In this document: positions 32,366 to 41,218 of the stretch, in pieces
Numbering within the stretch: position 1 is the first letter of the stretch
Layout of the letters: each line of letters begins with the position of its first letter
NCBI GenBank assembly: GCA_029938605.1
Contig: JAOZUO010000007.1
Location: 1 to 64,000, forward strand
From: Deltaproteobacteria bacterium
Lineage (GTDB): Bacteria > Myxococcota_A > Polyangia > HGW-17 > JAJRWW01
Length of the DNA stretch: 64,000 nt
Direction: 5' to 3'
The notes under the pieces: generated by a model
What the model saw: only the letters and a program-made list of their open reading frames with translations
Told to the model about the DNA's origin: nothing
The model's database searches: none
Position numbers and translations under genes: made by a program

Positions 32366-33519
32366 CGCGGCGGTCCACCGGGACCGCCGTAGCCTCCGGG
32401 CGGTCCGTAGCCCTGGGGACCGGCGGGACCCGCCTGGCCCGCCCCAGGATGCCCGGTCAGCTGCATGAACACATCCTCGAGGCTGGTGCCGCGTTGGATC
32501 TCACCCAGAGACAGGCCGAGCTCGAAGACCTTGCCAACGATCATCTTGATGACCTCGTCGGCGGGGGGCGCTTCCGGCAGCAGGTTCACCGTCATCCAGC
32601 CCAGATTCGGCTCGTACTCCACATTGCGAACGCCTCCGGAGGTCTCTATCTCCTGGAAGAAGCTCACCGGCGGGACGCCGCCACGGATCTGAACGCGAAG
32701 CTGGTTGTCCTTCTCGGTGAAGCTCTCGATGTCGCCGTGCTTGATGATCTGGCCCTGGTGGATCAGCGCCACGTCCGTGCAGATGTCCTGAATCTCAGCC
32801 AGATTGTGGGAAGAGACCACCACGGTGCGCTCGCCCCGCATGGAGGCGATGAGGTCACGTATCTGCTTGGCGGCGAAGGGGTCCAGCCCTGCGGTGGGCT
32901 CATCGAGCAATACTACCTCCGGCTCACCGATGAACGCCTGGGCCAACCCCGTGCGCTTGGCCATGCCGTGGGAGAGATGGCCCGGGAACTTCTTGACGTG
33001 CTCGGCCAGCCCCACCAGCTCCAGCACCCGGGAGGCCTCCTCGTCGGCCTCCTTACCGCCATACCCTAAAAGCTCAGCGAAGAAGACGAGCTGGCCGTGG
33101 ATGCCCACATTGGCGATGAGCTGGGCGTCCTGGGGCAGGGTGGCGAGCTTGCCCTTGAGGTTCGTGCTGAAAAAGGGCGCATGACCCAACACCTCCACCG
33201 ACCCGGCCTTGGGCCTGAGAAAGCCGGCCATGACGCTGAAGGAGGTGGTCTTGCCCGCGCCGTTGGGTCCCACGAAGCCCAGGGTCTCACCCTGGCTTAC
33301 GGCGAGATCGAAGCCCTTGAGGACCTCCAGGTTGCCGTAGGCGAACCGGAGCTTCTTCACGTCGATGGCCAGCTGGCCCTTCTTTTTTTTGCGCTTGGGC
33401 TTGGGCTTGACCCCGGCCTTGGACTTTGTCTCCTCGGCCTCGGCCTTCTGTTGGGCCTCGGCGAGCTTTTCCTGGGCCTTTCGGAGCTCCTCCTGCGCCT
33501 GCTTGAGGTCGTCGGTCAT
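32362..33519 (-). CDS. ABC transporter ATP-binding protein, ABC-2 type
   Basis: 385 residues. An N-terminal ~50-residue charged helix ending in a Lys-rich stretch (KPKRKKKKG) precedes the ATPase domain: Walker A GPNGAGKTT (~84-92), signature LSHGMAKRT (replacing LSGGQ), Walker B VVLLDEPTAG and the switch His in VVSSHNL. A Gly/Pro-rich tail (GYGPPGGYGGPGGPPR) ends the protein. It pairs with the adjacent permease; substrate unknown. The extended N-terminus and the Gly/Pro tail are unusual for this family. Both ends overlap neighbours by four bases. Confidence 0.88.
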   Translation of the reverse strand: MTDDLKQAQEELRKAQEKLAEAQQKAEAEETKSKAGVKPKPKRKKKKGQLAIDVKKLRFAYGNLEVLKGFDLAVSQGETLGFVGPNGAGKTTSFSVMAGFLRPKAGSVEVLGHAPFFSTNLKGKLATLPQDAQLIANVGIHGQLVFFAELLGYGGKEADEEASRVLELVGLAEHVKKFPGHLSHGMAKRTGLAQAFIGEPEVVLLDEPTAGLDPFAAKQIRDLIASMRGERTVVVSSHNLAEIQDICTDVALIHQGQIIKHGDIESFTEKDNQLRVQIRGGVPPVSFFQEIETSGGVRNVEYEPNLGWMTVNLLPEAPPADEVIKMIVGKVFELGLSLGEIQRGTSLEDVFMQLTGHPGAGQAGPAGPQGYGPPGGYGGPGGPPR

Positions 33520-34397
33520 ACGTTCCTCCTGCGCAAAAAGGCCCAGCCAATGGCCAGGTAGGCCACGGTGTAGCAGACCATGAGCGCCGCCGCCCCGAGG
33601 AAGTGGCCGACGCTCGGGTAGGCAAACCAGTACTTGGCCTCAAGGGGGAGCACGTAAAAGAAGATCTTCGCGTACTCGGTCTGGCGGGACATGAGCCCGC
33701 CGATGATGTCCACGGCCAGGTAGAAGCCCACCCCCAGGAAGAACGTGCCCGTGGGCTTACCCACCATGGCCGCCATCATGGACATGAAGGCGATGAGCGG
33801 CACCGCGGAGAGCCACAGGGCGATAAATATCTGGACAGAGAACAGCAACACCGTGCCGAAGGCGAGGTTCCGCCCCACGATGAGCCATCCCAAAGACACC
33901 GCGAGGGTGACCGCTCCGGAGACCACAGTGAAAAACTTGAGATTCGAAAGAAAGAGCCCCAGGTACAGCTCCAGCCGTCCGGTCTTGGGTAAGATGTACC
34001 GGATGGACTTGCGGTGGAGGTACCCCGCCACCTGGTTGAAGGACAAGAGCAACACCAGGAAGGGCACCCCGAACAGAGAGAAGAGGAAGAACACCGACAT
34101 CACCACCGGGCGCTCACACTCCAAGAAACGCAGGGCCTCGGGGGAGACGTTGGAGAAGGGGGGGATGGCCCTCTGGAGCTTGTCCTTGACCTTACTGGGT
34201 GCACTGCCTGCGGGCAGCTTGCACATGGGGTTCTCTTTGGCCCCGAAGGGGATCAGGTCGATGGAGACGGCCCCGAGCTGCACCACCACGAAGAGATAGA
34301 CCACCAGGAAGATCACCCCCGGGCCACTGCGCACGAGGTTGCGGTAATCGAACCGGGTGACGATCAACGTGTCTTTGAGATTCACCGGTAAGCCCAT
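33516..34397 (-). CDS. ABC-2 type permease subunit
   Basis: 293-residue membrane protein with about six transmembrane helices. A large soluble loop (~residues 50-115, with two Cys) lies between the first and second helices, as in many ABC-2 exporters. Overlap with the ATPase gene and spacing of one base from the upstream membrane-protein gene mark a single transport operon. Substrate not deducible. Confidence 0.8.
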   Translation of the reverse strand: MGLPVNLKDTLIVTRFDYRNLVRSGPGVIFLVVYLFVVVQLGAVSIDLIPFGAKENPMCKLPAGSAPSKVKDKLQRAIPPFSNVSPEALRFLECERPVVMSVFFLFSLFGVPFLVLLLSFNQVAGYLHRKSIRYILPKTGRLELYLGLFLSNLKFFTVVSGAVTLAVSLGWLIVGRNLAFGTVLLFSVQIFIALWLSAVPLIAFMSMMAAMVGKPTGTFFLGVGFYLAVDIIGGLMSRQTEYAKIFFYVLPLEAKYWFAYPSVGHFLGAAALMVCYTVAYLAIGWAFLRRRNV

Positions 34398-34398
34398 G

Positions 34399-34800
34399 TC
34401 AGTTCACCAGGTTCTCGCGGAACACCACGTTGAGCAACACCAGCGTGATTCCCGGATAGATGAGCTGCTGGAGAGTGGAAAACTGGAAGGGATGCCCCTC
34501 GCCGAGGGTGTAGCTGAGCACATAGGCAAAAAACAGGAGACTGTAGACCGCCTCGGCCGAGCCCAGCCAGCGCCCCATGACCCGCTTCATACGCAGGTAG
34601 CCTATACCCGCGATCACCAGCAGCCCCACGTCGCCCGCCACAAAGGCCGCGCGCACGTAGAGATAGCCCTCGGAGACGCCCTTGGGCCGGTCCACACTGC
34701 CGGCAAGTATCATCACCAGACCGAGGAGGCCCAGGCCGAGCACACCGGCGATGACAAAATTGATAACCGCCAATGCGGTGAGTCCACCAGGTCGGTACAT
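34399..34800 (-). CDS. Small four-helix membrane protein of ABC operon
   Basis: 133 residues with four predicted transmembrane helices (LTALAVINFVIAGVLGLGLL onward). No family recognised with confidence. It is the first gene of the transport operon: its stop is one base from the permease start, so it is probably an accessory subunit. Confidence 0.7.
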   Translation of the reverse strand: MYRPGGLTALAVINFVIAGVLGLGLLGLVMILAGSVDRPKGVSEGYLYVRAAFVAGDVGLLVIAGIGYLRMKRVMGRWLGSAEAVYSLLFFAYVLSYTLGEGHPFQFSTLQQLIYPGITLVLLNVVFRENLVN

Positions 34801-34880
34801 GAGTCTCGTTTCTCGTTGCCTGCGGTGCGGGAAAATCCCACCACCGCGATTGGTACGAAAAGCTAGCGCGAAGATCCGGC

Positions 34881-34911
34881 CGGGTCAAGCCACGGTCGGG
34901 TCAAGCCACGG
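34881..34911. repeat. 15-bp direct repeat, period 16
   Basis: CGGGTCAAGCCACGG occurs at 34881-34895 and 34897-34911, between the transport operon and mlaE. Confidence 0.8.
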
Positions 34912-34966
34912 CCGGGTCCGCATAAGGTACGGCCGGGTCCGAATCGTGTATCCGTTGAGAGGCTGC

Positions 34967-36076
34967 TCAGCTAAGCAGGGTGTCCAGGGTGGTGATGATT
35001 CCGTCGGCGAAGATGATGGCGAAGATGGACACCACCACGGCCTTGGTGGCGGCCCGGCCCACTCCCTCGGCGCCCCGCCCCACCCGAAAGCCCATGAAGG
35101 AGCCGATGACCACGATGAGCCAGCCGAAGACCACGCTCTTGAGCACGCAGTTGGCCAGGTCATTGAGGCCCACCGCCTGGAGGGTCTGGTTCATGTACGC
35201 CGTGGCGCCGAGTTGCAGGTAGGTCACGGCGATGACGAAGCCGCCGAGGATGGAGACCACACTGCACATGACGCTGAGCATGGGCAAGGTAACGGTGACG
35301 GCGTAGAGCTTGGGCACCACCAGGTAGCGCACGGGCTCGATGCCCGTCACCGAGAGGGCGTCGAGCTCCTCGTTGTTCTTCATGGCGCCGATCTCGGCGG
35401 CGATGGCGGCCCCGGACCGGCCGGCCACCACGATGGCGGTCATCAGGGGGGCGAACTCCCGCACCATGCCCTTACCCACGAGGTTGGCCACGTAGATGCT
35501 GGTGCCGAAGTCCTTGAGCAGATGCCCCCCCTGGAAGGCCAGGATCAACCCGAGGATGAAGCCGATGGTAGCCACCACGGGCAGGGCGTCCACGCCGATG
35601 GCCAGGGCGTCCCTCCACAGGGACCCCCGTCGCCTGTTCCGCGATGAGAAGATCCCCAGCAGGCAACCGAAAAAAGCGTCGGCCATGAACACGAGCATGG
35701 CGACGAAGGAGTGCCAGAGCTGCTCGGCGCCTCCGCCCACGCGACTGAGGAACCCCTCGTGCACCACCCGGCTGGGGGTGGGCTGGGCCGGGATGTGGTC
35801 CAACTGGGCGGTCACCGCCTCGGAGAGCTGGACCATGTGCAGCTCCCCGCGACCACCCTCGGCCAGATCCAGCAGAGCCGCCAGGGCCGAGACCCCCACG
35901 GCGTCAGCCCGGGTGACGCCCGACAGGTCCAGCGACACCCCACGCCCACGCCGCAGGTGGGGCGCGGCGGCCTTGAAGAGCTCACTTCCCCGCTCTTGGG
36001 TCAGCGCGCCGGCCAGGCGACAGGTCACATCCCGCCCGTCCCGCGTAACATCGACCTGAAGCTTCGGTGGATCCAC
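34967..36076 (-). CDS. STAS-MlaE family lipid ABC permease
   Basis: 369 residues. Residues ~5-100 form a STAS-like domain (VSLDLSGVTRADAVGVSALAAL). Residues ~115-369 form a MlaE-type permease with five hydrophobic helices (FGTSIYVANLVGKGMVREFAPLMTAIVVAGRSG region and a conserved EIGAMKNNEELDAL). MlaE permeases move phospholipid between membranes in Gram-negative cells; the fused STAS domain replaces the separate MlaB subunit. No ATPase (mlaF) or MCE protein (mlaD) is adjacent. GTG 36076 lacks a ribosome site, and a TATACT box ends six bases upstream. Confidence 0.9.
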   Translation of the reverse strand: MDPPKLQVDVTRDGRDVTCRLAGALTQERGSELFKAAAPHLRRGRGVSLDLSGVTRADAVGVSALAALLDLAEGGRGELHMVQLSEAVTAQLDHIPAQPTPSRVVHEGFLSRVGGGAEQLWHSFVAMLVFMADAFFGCLLGIFSSRNRRRGSLWRDALAIGVDALPVVATIGFILGLILAFQGGHLLKDFGTSIYVANLVGKGMVREFAPLMTAIVVAGRSGAAIAAEIGAMKNNEELDALSVTGIEPVRYLVVPKLYAVTVTLPMLSVMCSVVSILGGFVIAVTYLQLGATAYMNQTLQAVGLNDLANCVLKSVVFGWLIVVIGSFMGFRVGRGAEGVGRAATKAVVVSIFAIIFADGIITTLDTLLS

Positions 36077-36082
36077 TGCCCC

Positions 36083-36088
36083 AGTATA
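36083..36088 (-). promoter_or_regulatory. -10 box of leaderless mlaE-like gene
   Basis: TATACT on the minus strand, six bases before GTG 36076. No recognisable -35 hexamer 16-18 bases upstream. Confidence 0.4.
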
Positions 36089-36130
36089 GCCAACTGCGAC
36101 CAGGGGGCTACTATCGGTTAAAGAAATGGC

Positions 36131-37585
36131 TCAATAGGCGCGGGAGAAAAGGACGCGCTGCTTGGAGGGGCGACCGGAGCGGATGCACTCGCCGGGCTCT
36201 TGGGGCTGGTCCAGGGGGATGTTGCGGATGGTGACGCCGCCGGTCTCTTCCTTGATCTGCTTCTCCACCTCGGGGTCGCCACACCAGTGGGCGTAGACAA
36301 ACTTGCTCTTCCCCTCAGGGAAGATGTCGCGGAAGTCGTCCCAACTGTCCACGGTGACGGTGGCGTCCTCGCGTCGCTTGAGGGCGCGCGCGAACATCTC
36401 GGCCTGGATCTCGTCCATGAGGGCGAGAGTCCGTGATACGGCCTGGTCCATGGGCACGAACTCCCGCTCCGAACCCTCCAGACGCTGCTTGAGGGCCACC
36501 TGCCCCTTGTCCAGATCCCGGGGACCTATCTCCACCCGCACGGGCACTCCCCGGGCCTCCCAGTGGTAGTACTTCTGACCGGGCTTGATGCCCTCCCGAT
36601 CATCCAACTCCACCGTGAGTCCCTTGGCCACCAACTCCTCGCGCAGCTTCGTGCACGCCTCCATGACCCGCTCGCGCTCGTGGGCCTTGCGGAAAATGGG
36701 CACCACCACGGCATGGATGGGCGCCAACTTCGGCGGCAACACCAGTCCGATGTCATCGCTGTGGCACATGATCAGCGCGCCCACCAGCCGCGTGGACACA
36801 CCCCAAGAGGTCTGCCACACGTAGTCCAGGTTGCCCTGCTCGTTCTGGAACCGCACATTGAAGGCCTTGCCAAAATTCTGGCCAAGGTCGTGGGAGGTCC
36901 CCGCCTGCAGGGCCCAGGCGTTCTGCATGAAAGCCTCGATGGAGAAGGTGGACAGGGCGCCGGCGAACCGCTCCGTGGCGGTCTTTTCGCCCTTGATCAC
37001 CGGCATGGCCATGATCTCCTCGGCGAAGTCGCCGTAGATGTCCAACATGCGCCGGGTCTCGACCTCGGCCTCTTCGTGGGTGGAGTGGGCGGTGTGCCCC
37101 TCCTGCCACAAAAACTCAGTGGTGCGCAAAAACATCCGGGTGCGCTTCTCCCAGCGCATGACGTTGGCCCACTGGTTGATCAGCAGGGGCAGGTCCCGGT
37201 AGGAGCTGATCCACTTGGCAAAGAAGTGACCGATGATGGTCTCGGAGGTGGGCCGCACCACGTAGGGTTCCTCGAGCTCCTTGCCGCCGGCGTGGGTCAC
37301 CACCGCCAGCTCCGGGGCAAAGCCCTCCACGTGCTCGGCCTCCTTCCGGATGAAGGACTGGGGAATGAGCAGCGGGAAGTAGGCGTTCTTGTGCCCGGTG
37401 GCCTTGAAGCGTCGGTCCAGGTCGCCCTGCATCCCCTCCCACAGGGCGTAGCCGTGGGGCTTGATGACCATGCAACCCTTAACTACCTCAGCCGGCTCGG
37501 CCAAGTCACCCTCTCGGATGACGTCCAGATACCACTGGGCATAGTCCTGGTCGCGCGGCGTGATTTTCTTGTCGTCCTTGGCCAT
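36131..37585 (-). CDS. proS: Prolyl-tRNA synthetase, archaeal/eukaryotic-type
   Basis: 484-residue class II synthetase. It is the short form without the bacterial editing insertion, as in archaea, eukaryotes and some bacteria. Motif 2 region [20 protein letters not shown] and the [14 protein letters not shown]-terminal region are diagnostic. The C-terminal domain ends with FSRAY, the usual Tyr-ended tail. ATG 37585 has AGGAG upstream; the start two codons earlier is unlikely. Upstream DNA carries degenerate GGGCTRYGATGTC repeats. Confidence 0.95.
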   Translation of the reverse strand: MAKDDKKITPRDQDYAQWYLDVIREGDLAEPAEVVKGCMVIKPHGYALWEGMQGDLDRRFKATGHKNAYFPLLIPQSFIRKEAEHVEGFAPELAVVTHAGGKELEEPYVVRPTSETIIGHFFAKWISSYRDLPLLINQWANVMRWEKRTRMFLRTTEFLWQEGHTAHSTHEEAEVETRRMLDIYGDFAEEIMAMPVIKGEKTATERFAGALSTFSIEAFMQNAWALQAGTSHDLGQNFGKAFNVRFQNEQGNLDYVWQTSWGVSTRLVGALIMCHSDDIGLVLPPKLAPIHAVVVPIFRKAHERERVMEACTKLREELVAKGLTVELDDREGIKPGQKYYHWEARGVPVRVEIGPRDLDKGQVALKQRLEGSEREFVPMDQAVSRTLALMDEIQAEMFARALKRREDATVTVDSWDDFRDIFPEGKSKFVYAHWCGDPEVEKQIKEETGGVTIRNIPLDQPQEPGECIRSGRPSKQRVLFSRAY

Positions 37586-37615
37586 GATCACTCTCCTGGG
37601 GTTCGGGACCCAACG

Positions 37616-37682
37616 GGGCTATGATGTCGGTGCTGCGATATTGGGCTGCGGTATCGGGCTGCGATGTCGGGCTATGATGTGG
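37616..37682. repeat. Degenerate ~15-bp tandem repeat upstream of proS
   Basis: Four to five imperfect copies of a GGGCTRYGATGTC unit between the divergent starts of proS and the lipoprotein gene. They could be slippage products or act as regulatory sites. Confidence 0.65.
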
Positions 37683-37715
37683 CACACGACCCTGGCAAAA
37701 GCAATCCCTCACCGC

Positions 37716-37745
37716 TTGACCCATGGTGACCCGACGGCCTACAGT
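37716..37745 (+). promoter_or_regulatory. Predicted promoter for leaderless lipoprotein gene
   Basis: TTGACC (37716-37721), 18-base spacer, TACAGT (37740-37745), six bases, ATG 37752. No ribosome site. Confidence 0.45.
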
Positions 37746-37751
37746 TAGTGG

Positions 37752-38903
37752 ATGCGGCAAGCGTTCTTCATAAGTCTCAGTTTTTTCCTGGTTCCTCTCG
37801 GCGCCTGCGAGATCACTACCGATGGAGATCTCGCCGTCACCTGGCAGTTCAACGGCCACGCCAACGAGGACGGCAACGATCCATGCGGCGCACTGGGCGC
37901 CCACCGCATCGTCATCGAGCTCGACGGTCCGGAGTCGGTGTCGGACGTGGTGGCCTGCGACTCCTTCTCGGCCCAGTACCCGCTGGGATACCTGATGGTG
38001 GGCTCCTCCACCTGGGCCTTTGGGCACGTGACCAAGGATCTGCAGTACGGCAACTACGACGTGCGGATCTTCTTCATTGATCAGGCGGGGCAAGAGCTGG
38101 CGGCGCCCGAGCCCAAGCTGGGCGTCGTGGAGATCAAGCGGGGCGGCGTCACCCGGGTGGACCTCGACTTCGCCGTGTCCACCGGCCGGTTGACCGCCTC
38201 CTGGGAGATCGCCGGCGGCGCAGCCACCTGTGCTCAAGTCGGTGCCTCCTCCATCGCCTTGACCGTGCATGAGGCCGGCGGCGCCCTGGTGGACGCCGTG
38301 CAGTTGGACTGCGACGGCGACACGTACTCCCTGGCGGACCTGGCCCCCGGCACCTACGAGGTGACCGGCCAGCTCCTCGACAGCGGCGACACCCCCCTCA
38401 CCAACGTGCTTGGGACCGGCAACCTGACGGTGGTGGCGGCGGACGTACAATCAGCCACCCTGGACTTCGGCTGGAGTGACTTCACCATACCCATCCTGGG
38501 CAATGCCCGCTTTGAGCTACTGGTGGCCAACGCCATCACCCAGTGCTCCGAAGTTCCCGATCTGGCGCAGCCCCCGTTGGCCACGCGCATGTTGCTCACC
38601 GACGACCAGGGCGCCGCCGTTGTCGCGGCTTCGGCCCTACCCAATCCCGACGGGCAGGTTGACTGCACCGGATTATCCGGGGGCATCACCCTGGACGGGA
38701 CAACCCTCGGCACCTGTCACGACGTCGAACAGATCATCTGCGGGCTCCAGGTGGGTGACTACACCTTGAGCGTGCAGGCACACGACGCCTCGGACCTGCT
38801 CTGCTACTCGGCGGACCTCGCGCTCTCCGTGGGACTCGAGGTCGGCGACCCGGAGAGCCTGGTGCTTCGCGCCACCACCGACGCCACTGACTGCTGGCTC
38901 TAA
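37752..38903 (+). CDS. Predicted lipoprotein with three W-C domains (A)
   Basis: 383 residues. The signal peptide (FISLSFFLVPLGAC) ends in a lipobox Cys at ~19. The mature part contains three related beta-sandwich-like units of ~110 residues starting LAVTWQFNG, LTASWEIAG and ARFELLVAN. Each has Cys residues placed early and ~30-35 residues later, suggesting one disulfide per unit. Function unknown. It is followed by a paralogue (38952-40181), so this is a tandem gene duplication. The gene appears leaderless (see promoter). Probably outer-membrane or surface exposed. Confidence 0.75.
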   Translation: MRQAFFISLSFFLVPLGACEITTDGDLAVTWQFNGHANEDGNDPCGALGAHRIVIELDGPESVSDVVACDSFSAQYPLGYLMVGSSTWAFGHVTKDLQYGNYDVRIFFIDQAGQELAAPEPKLGVVEIKRGGVTRVDLDFAVSTGRLTASWEIAGGAATCAQVGASSIALTVHEAGGALVDAVQLDCDGDTYSLADLAPGTYEVTGQLLDSGDTPLTNVLGTGNLTVVAADVQSATLDFGWSDFTIPILGNARFELLVANAITQCSEVPDLAQPPLATRMLLTDDQGAAVVAASALPNPDGQVDCTGLSGGITLDGTTLGTCHDVEQIICGLQVGDYTLSVQAHDASDLLCYSADLALSVGLEVGDPESLVLRATTDATDCWL

Positions 38904-38951
38904 ATCCAGCGTTGGAACCAAACAGCCATGCGTAATCGGGTACAACTATTC

Positions 38952-40181
38952 ATGCGAAAACTACTGATTCTACCTTGCCGTGCCACGCTGTTCGCGGTGG
39001 CCCTGTTCGCGGTGGCCCTGTCCGCCGGCTGTGACTCCACCGGCAGCTATCACGTGACCTGGTCCTTTTCCGGCTCGGACGGCGAGATCACCTCCGCGGC
39101 CGACTGCTCCCGCCGGGGGGTGGATCGGGTGGTGATCACCCTGGTCAGCCTCACTACCGGTCTGGACGTCAAGTCCAGCGTGCACCCCTGCCACGAAGCC
39201 GGCTCCGGCAATCTGTCCGTTGACGAAGGCACGTACCTAGTACGCGTCCAGGCCTACGGCGGGTCCGATCAACCTTTCCTGGACCCGGTCACCGGGGAGG
39301 ATGCCCTGGTGGAGATCGTCGCCGAGCTGCAGGTTTCGGGCAGCGGCGTGGCCGAGGCGTCCGTAGTATTCACCCCCAACCCCCAGTGCGCCGACGGCGT
39401 GGACAACGACGCGGACGGGCTGGTGGACGCGGCGGATCCGGGCTGCCGGAACAAGGACGGCGACTATGATCCCACCTCTGACGACGAGGTGAACGACGAC
39501 ACGAACGCCACCCTGGCGGTGACCTGGTCCATCCACGGCGACACCCCTTGCGACGCATTGCAGCCCGACGGGGCCGTCGGGGCCTCCCTGCTGGTCGATG
39601 GCCTCGAGGTGGGACTGTACTCCTGCGACGATCTCTCGGGACAGGTCCCCCTCATCCCCGGAGATCACACCGTGGCCATGCAGCTGGTGGACGCCAGCGC
39701 CATCGTGCTGGCCACCACCCCCGCCCAGGACGCCAGCTTGGTGGGAGGTCTCCCGACGAACCTCGCCTTCGCCTTCACCCTAGACACCTTCGACCCGCCT
39801 CAAACCGGGGAGCTCTCCTTCCAGATCTCCTGGGTCTCGGCGGGCCAGACCTGCTCGGACGCCAGCCCCATGGTGGCCGACCAGTCCCTGTGGCTCCGGG
39901 ACTCAGACGGCGTCACCGTAGACGCCACGACCTGGGCCGGCACCACCATGGACAACACCGCGGCGGCCGTGGGCCAGTGCCTGGACGCCACCGAAATCCA
40001 GGGCCTCACCACCTATCTGCCCGCTGGCGACTACACCTTGGACATCTCGGGATTCACATCCGGTGGGGCGAGCTGCTGGGACGCCACCTCCATCGACGTG
40101 ACCGTCGGCATCGGCCCCTTGGCGACCCCCCTGGACCTGTTGGTGCCCCAGACCGACGCCACGGGCCTCTGCGCTCCCTGA
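38952..40181 (+). CDS. Predicted lipoprotein with three W-C domains (B)
   Basis: 409 residues, paralogue of the upstream gene. The signal peptide includes a duplicated FAVAL (encoded by a 15-bp DNA repeat) and ends with LSAGC. The units begin YHVTWSFSG, LAVTWSIHG and SFQISWVSAG. Between the first two is a MopE-like acidic segment (CADGVDNDADGLVDAADPGC), a typical myxobacterial calcium-type motif. ATG 38952 gives the better signal peptide than ATG 38928. No ribosome site is evident. Function unknown. Confidence 0.75.
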   Translation: MRKLLILPCRATLFAVALFAVALSAGCDSTGSYHVTWSFSGSDGEITSAADCSRRGVDRVVITLVSLTTGLDVKSSVHPCHEAGSGNLSVDEGTYLVRVQAYGGSDQPFLDPVTGEDALVEIVAELQVSGSGVAEASVVFTPNPQCADGVDNDADGLVDAADPGCRNKDGDYDPTSDDEVNDDTNATLAVTWSIHGDTPCDALQPDGAVGASLLVDGLEVGLYSCDDLSGQVPLIPGDHTVAMQLVDASAIVLATTPAQDASLVGGLPTNLAFAFTLDTFDPPQTGELSFQISWVSAGQTCSDASPMVADQSLWLRDSDGVTVDATTWAGTTMDNTAAAVGQCLDATEIQGLTTYLPAGDYTLDISGFTSGGASCWDATSIDVTVGIGPLATPLDLLVPQTDATGLCAP

Positions 40182-40264
40182 GTGCGCTCCCAAAATACGC
40201 TGACTTGACCATTTGACCTGCCCGACCTCCTGCCCGATAATCGGGTATCAGGGAGAAAAGACCA

Positions 40265-41200
40265 ATGAAGAATCAGGCTGTTTGGGTGGCGGCGCTTGTA
40301 GGTACCCTGTCGGTGAGCGCGTGCGAAAGCAATGTGGAGCCCTGCGACTACGAGTGCAACTTCGAGTGCGTGGACCTGGCGATGGATCCGCTCAACTGCG
40401 GCGGGTGCGGCGTGGTGTGCCCGGCGGGCACCACCTGCGAGAACTTTTCCTGCCAGTGCCCCGGCACCAACGAGCTGTGCGGGGGCGTGTGCCTGGACGT
40501 GCTTTCCGACCCGCACAACTGCGGCGGGTGCGGCGTGCTTTGCACCTACGACTCCGGGTGCACGGCCGGAGAGTGCGGCGAGTACCTGGAGCCCTACGGC
40601 ACCCTGACGGTGAGCTTTGCCACCGCGTTCATCTTCGACAGCGCGCCCTTCGATGCCAGCGCCGCCTACTGGACCGACAACTGGACCGCCGGGGTGAGCG
40701 AGGCCCCCACGTGCACCGGCTCCTACGGCGGAGCGCTGACCATCCCCGGTCCCGGGCCGGCCGCGGCCAACACCCTCTCGTACGCCCAGCACTTCGCGGC
40801 CGACGCTAACCGTGGCGATCACATCGAGATCGCTCAGCGCTCCTTCCAGGATTCCTCCTACGCCATCGAGAGCGCCGCCAACCCCAACGTGCGGATCATC
40901 TTCCCCGACGACGACCTGCAGGTACAAGACTACGACGTGGACGCCGGAGATCTGGCCGAGACCCAGAGCCCCTGGGTCTTGGTCTTCAATCAGGTCACCG
41001 ACCTGTCCAGCTGCGTCCTGGCCGTGGCCTCGGGCGGCACCCTTTCGGTAACCGCCGCCGATTCCACCACGGCAGTAGACGGCGGCGGCCTGACCCTCGC
41101 GGCCACGGATCTACTCCTGTACCACCCCACCAACACCCCCTACGGCGACATCACCCAGGAAATCCTCGCCATGGGCATCCTCGTCTGCGCAATAGAGTAA
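40265..41200 (+). CDS. Cys-rich lipoprotein with Stig1-like motifs
   Basis: 311 residues. Lipoprotein signal (VAALVGTLSVSAC). Residues ~22-105 are Cys-rich with two DPxNCGGCGxxC units, the Stig1-like motif common in Myxococcota surface proteins. Residues ~110-311 form a separate domain with little cysteine (LTVSFATAFIFDS onward), unrecognised. AGGGAGAAAAG precedes the ATG. Third member of the lipoprotein cluster; probably surface located. Confidence 0.78.
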   Translation: MKNQAVWVAALVGTLSVSACESNVEPCDYECNFECVDLAMDPLNCGGCGVVCPAGTTCENFSCQCPGTNELCGGVCLDVLSDPHNCGGCGVLCTYDSGCTAGECGEYLEPYGTLTVSFATAFIFDSAPFDASAAYWTDNWTAGVSEAPTCTGSYGGALTIPGPGPAAANTLSYAQHFAADANRGDHIEIAQRSFQDSSYAIESAANPNVRIIFPDDDLQVQDYDVDAGDLAETQSPWVLVFNQVTDLSSCVLAVASGGTLSVTAADSTTAVDGGGLTLAATDLLLYHPTNTPYGDITQEILAMGILVCAIE

Positions 41201-41218
41201 GGAGGGACTTGGGAGAGG

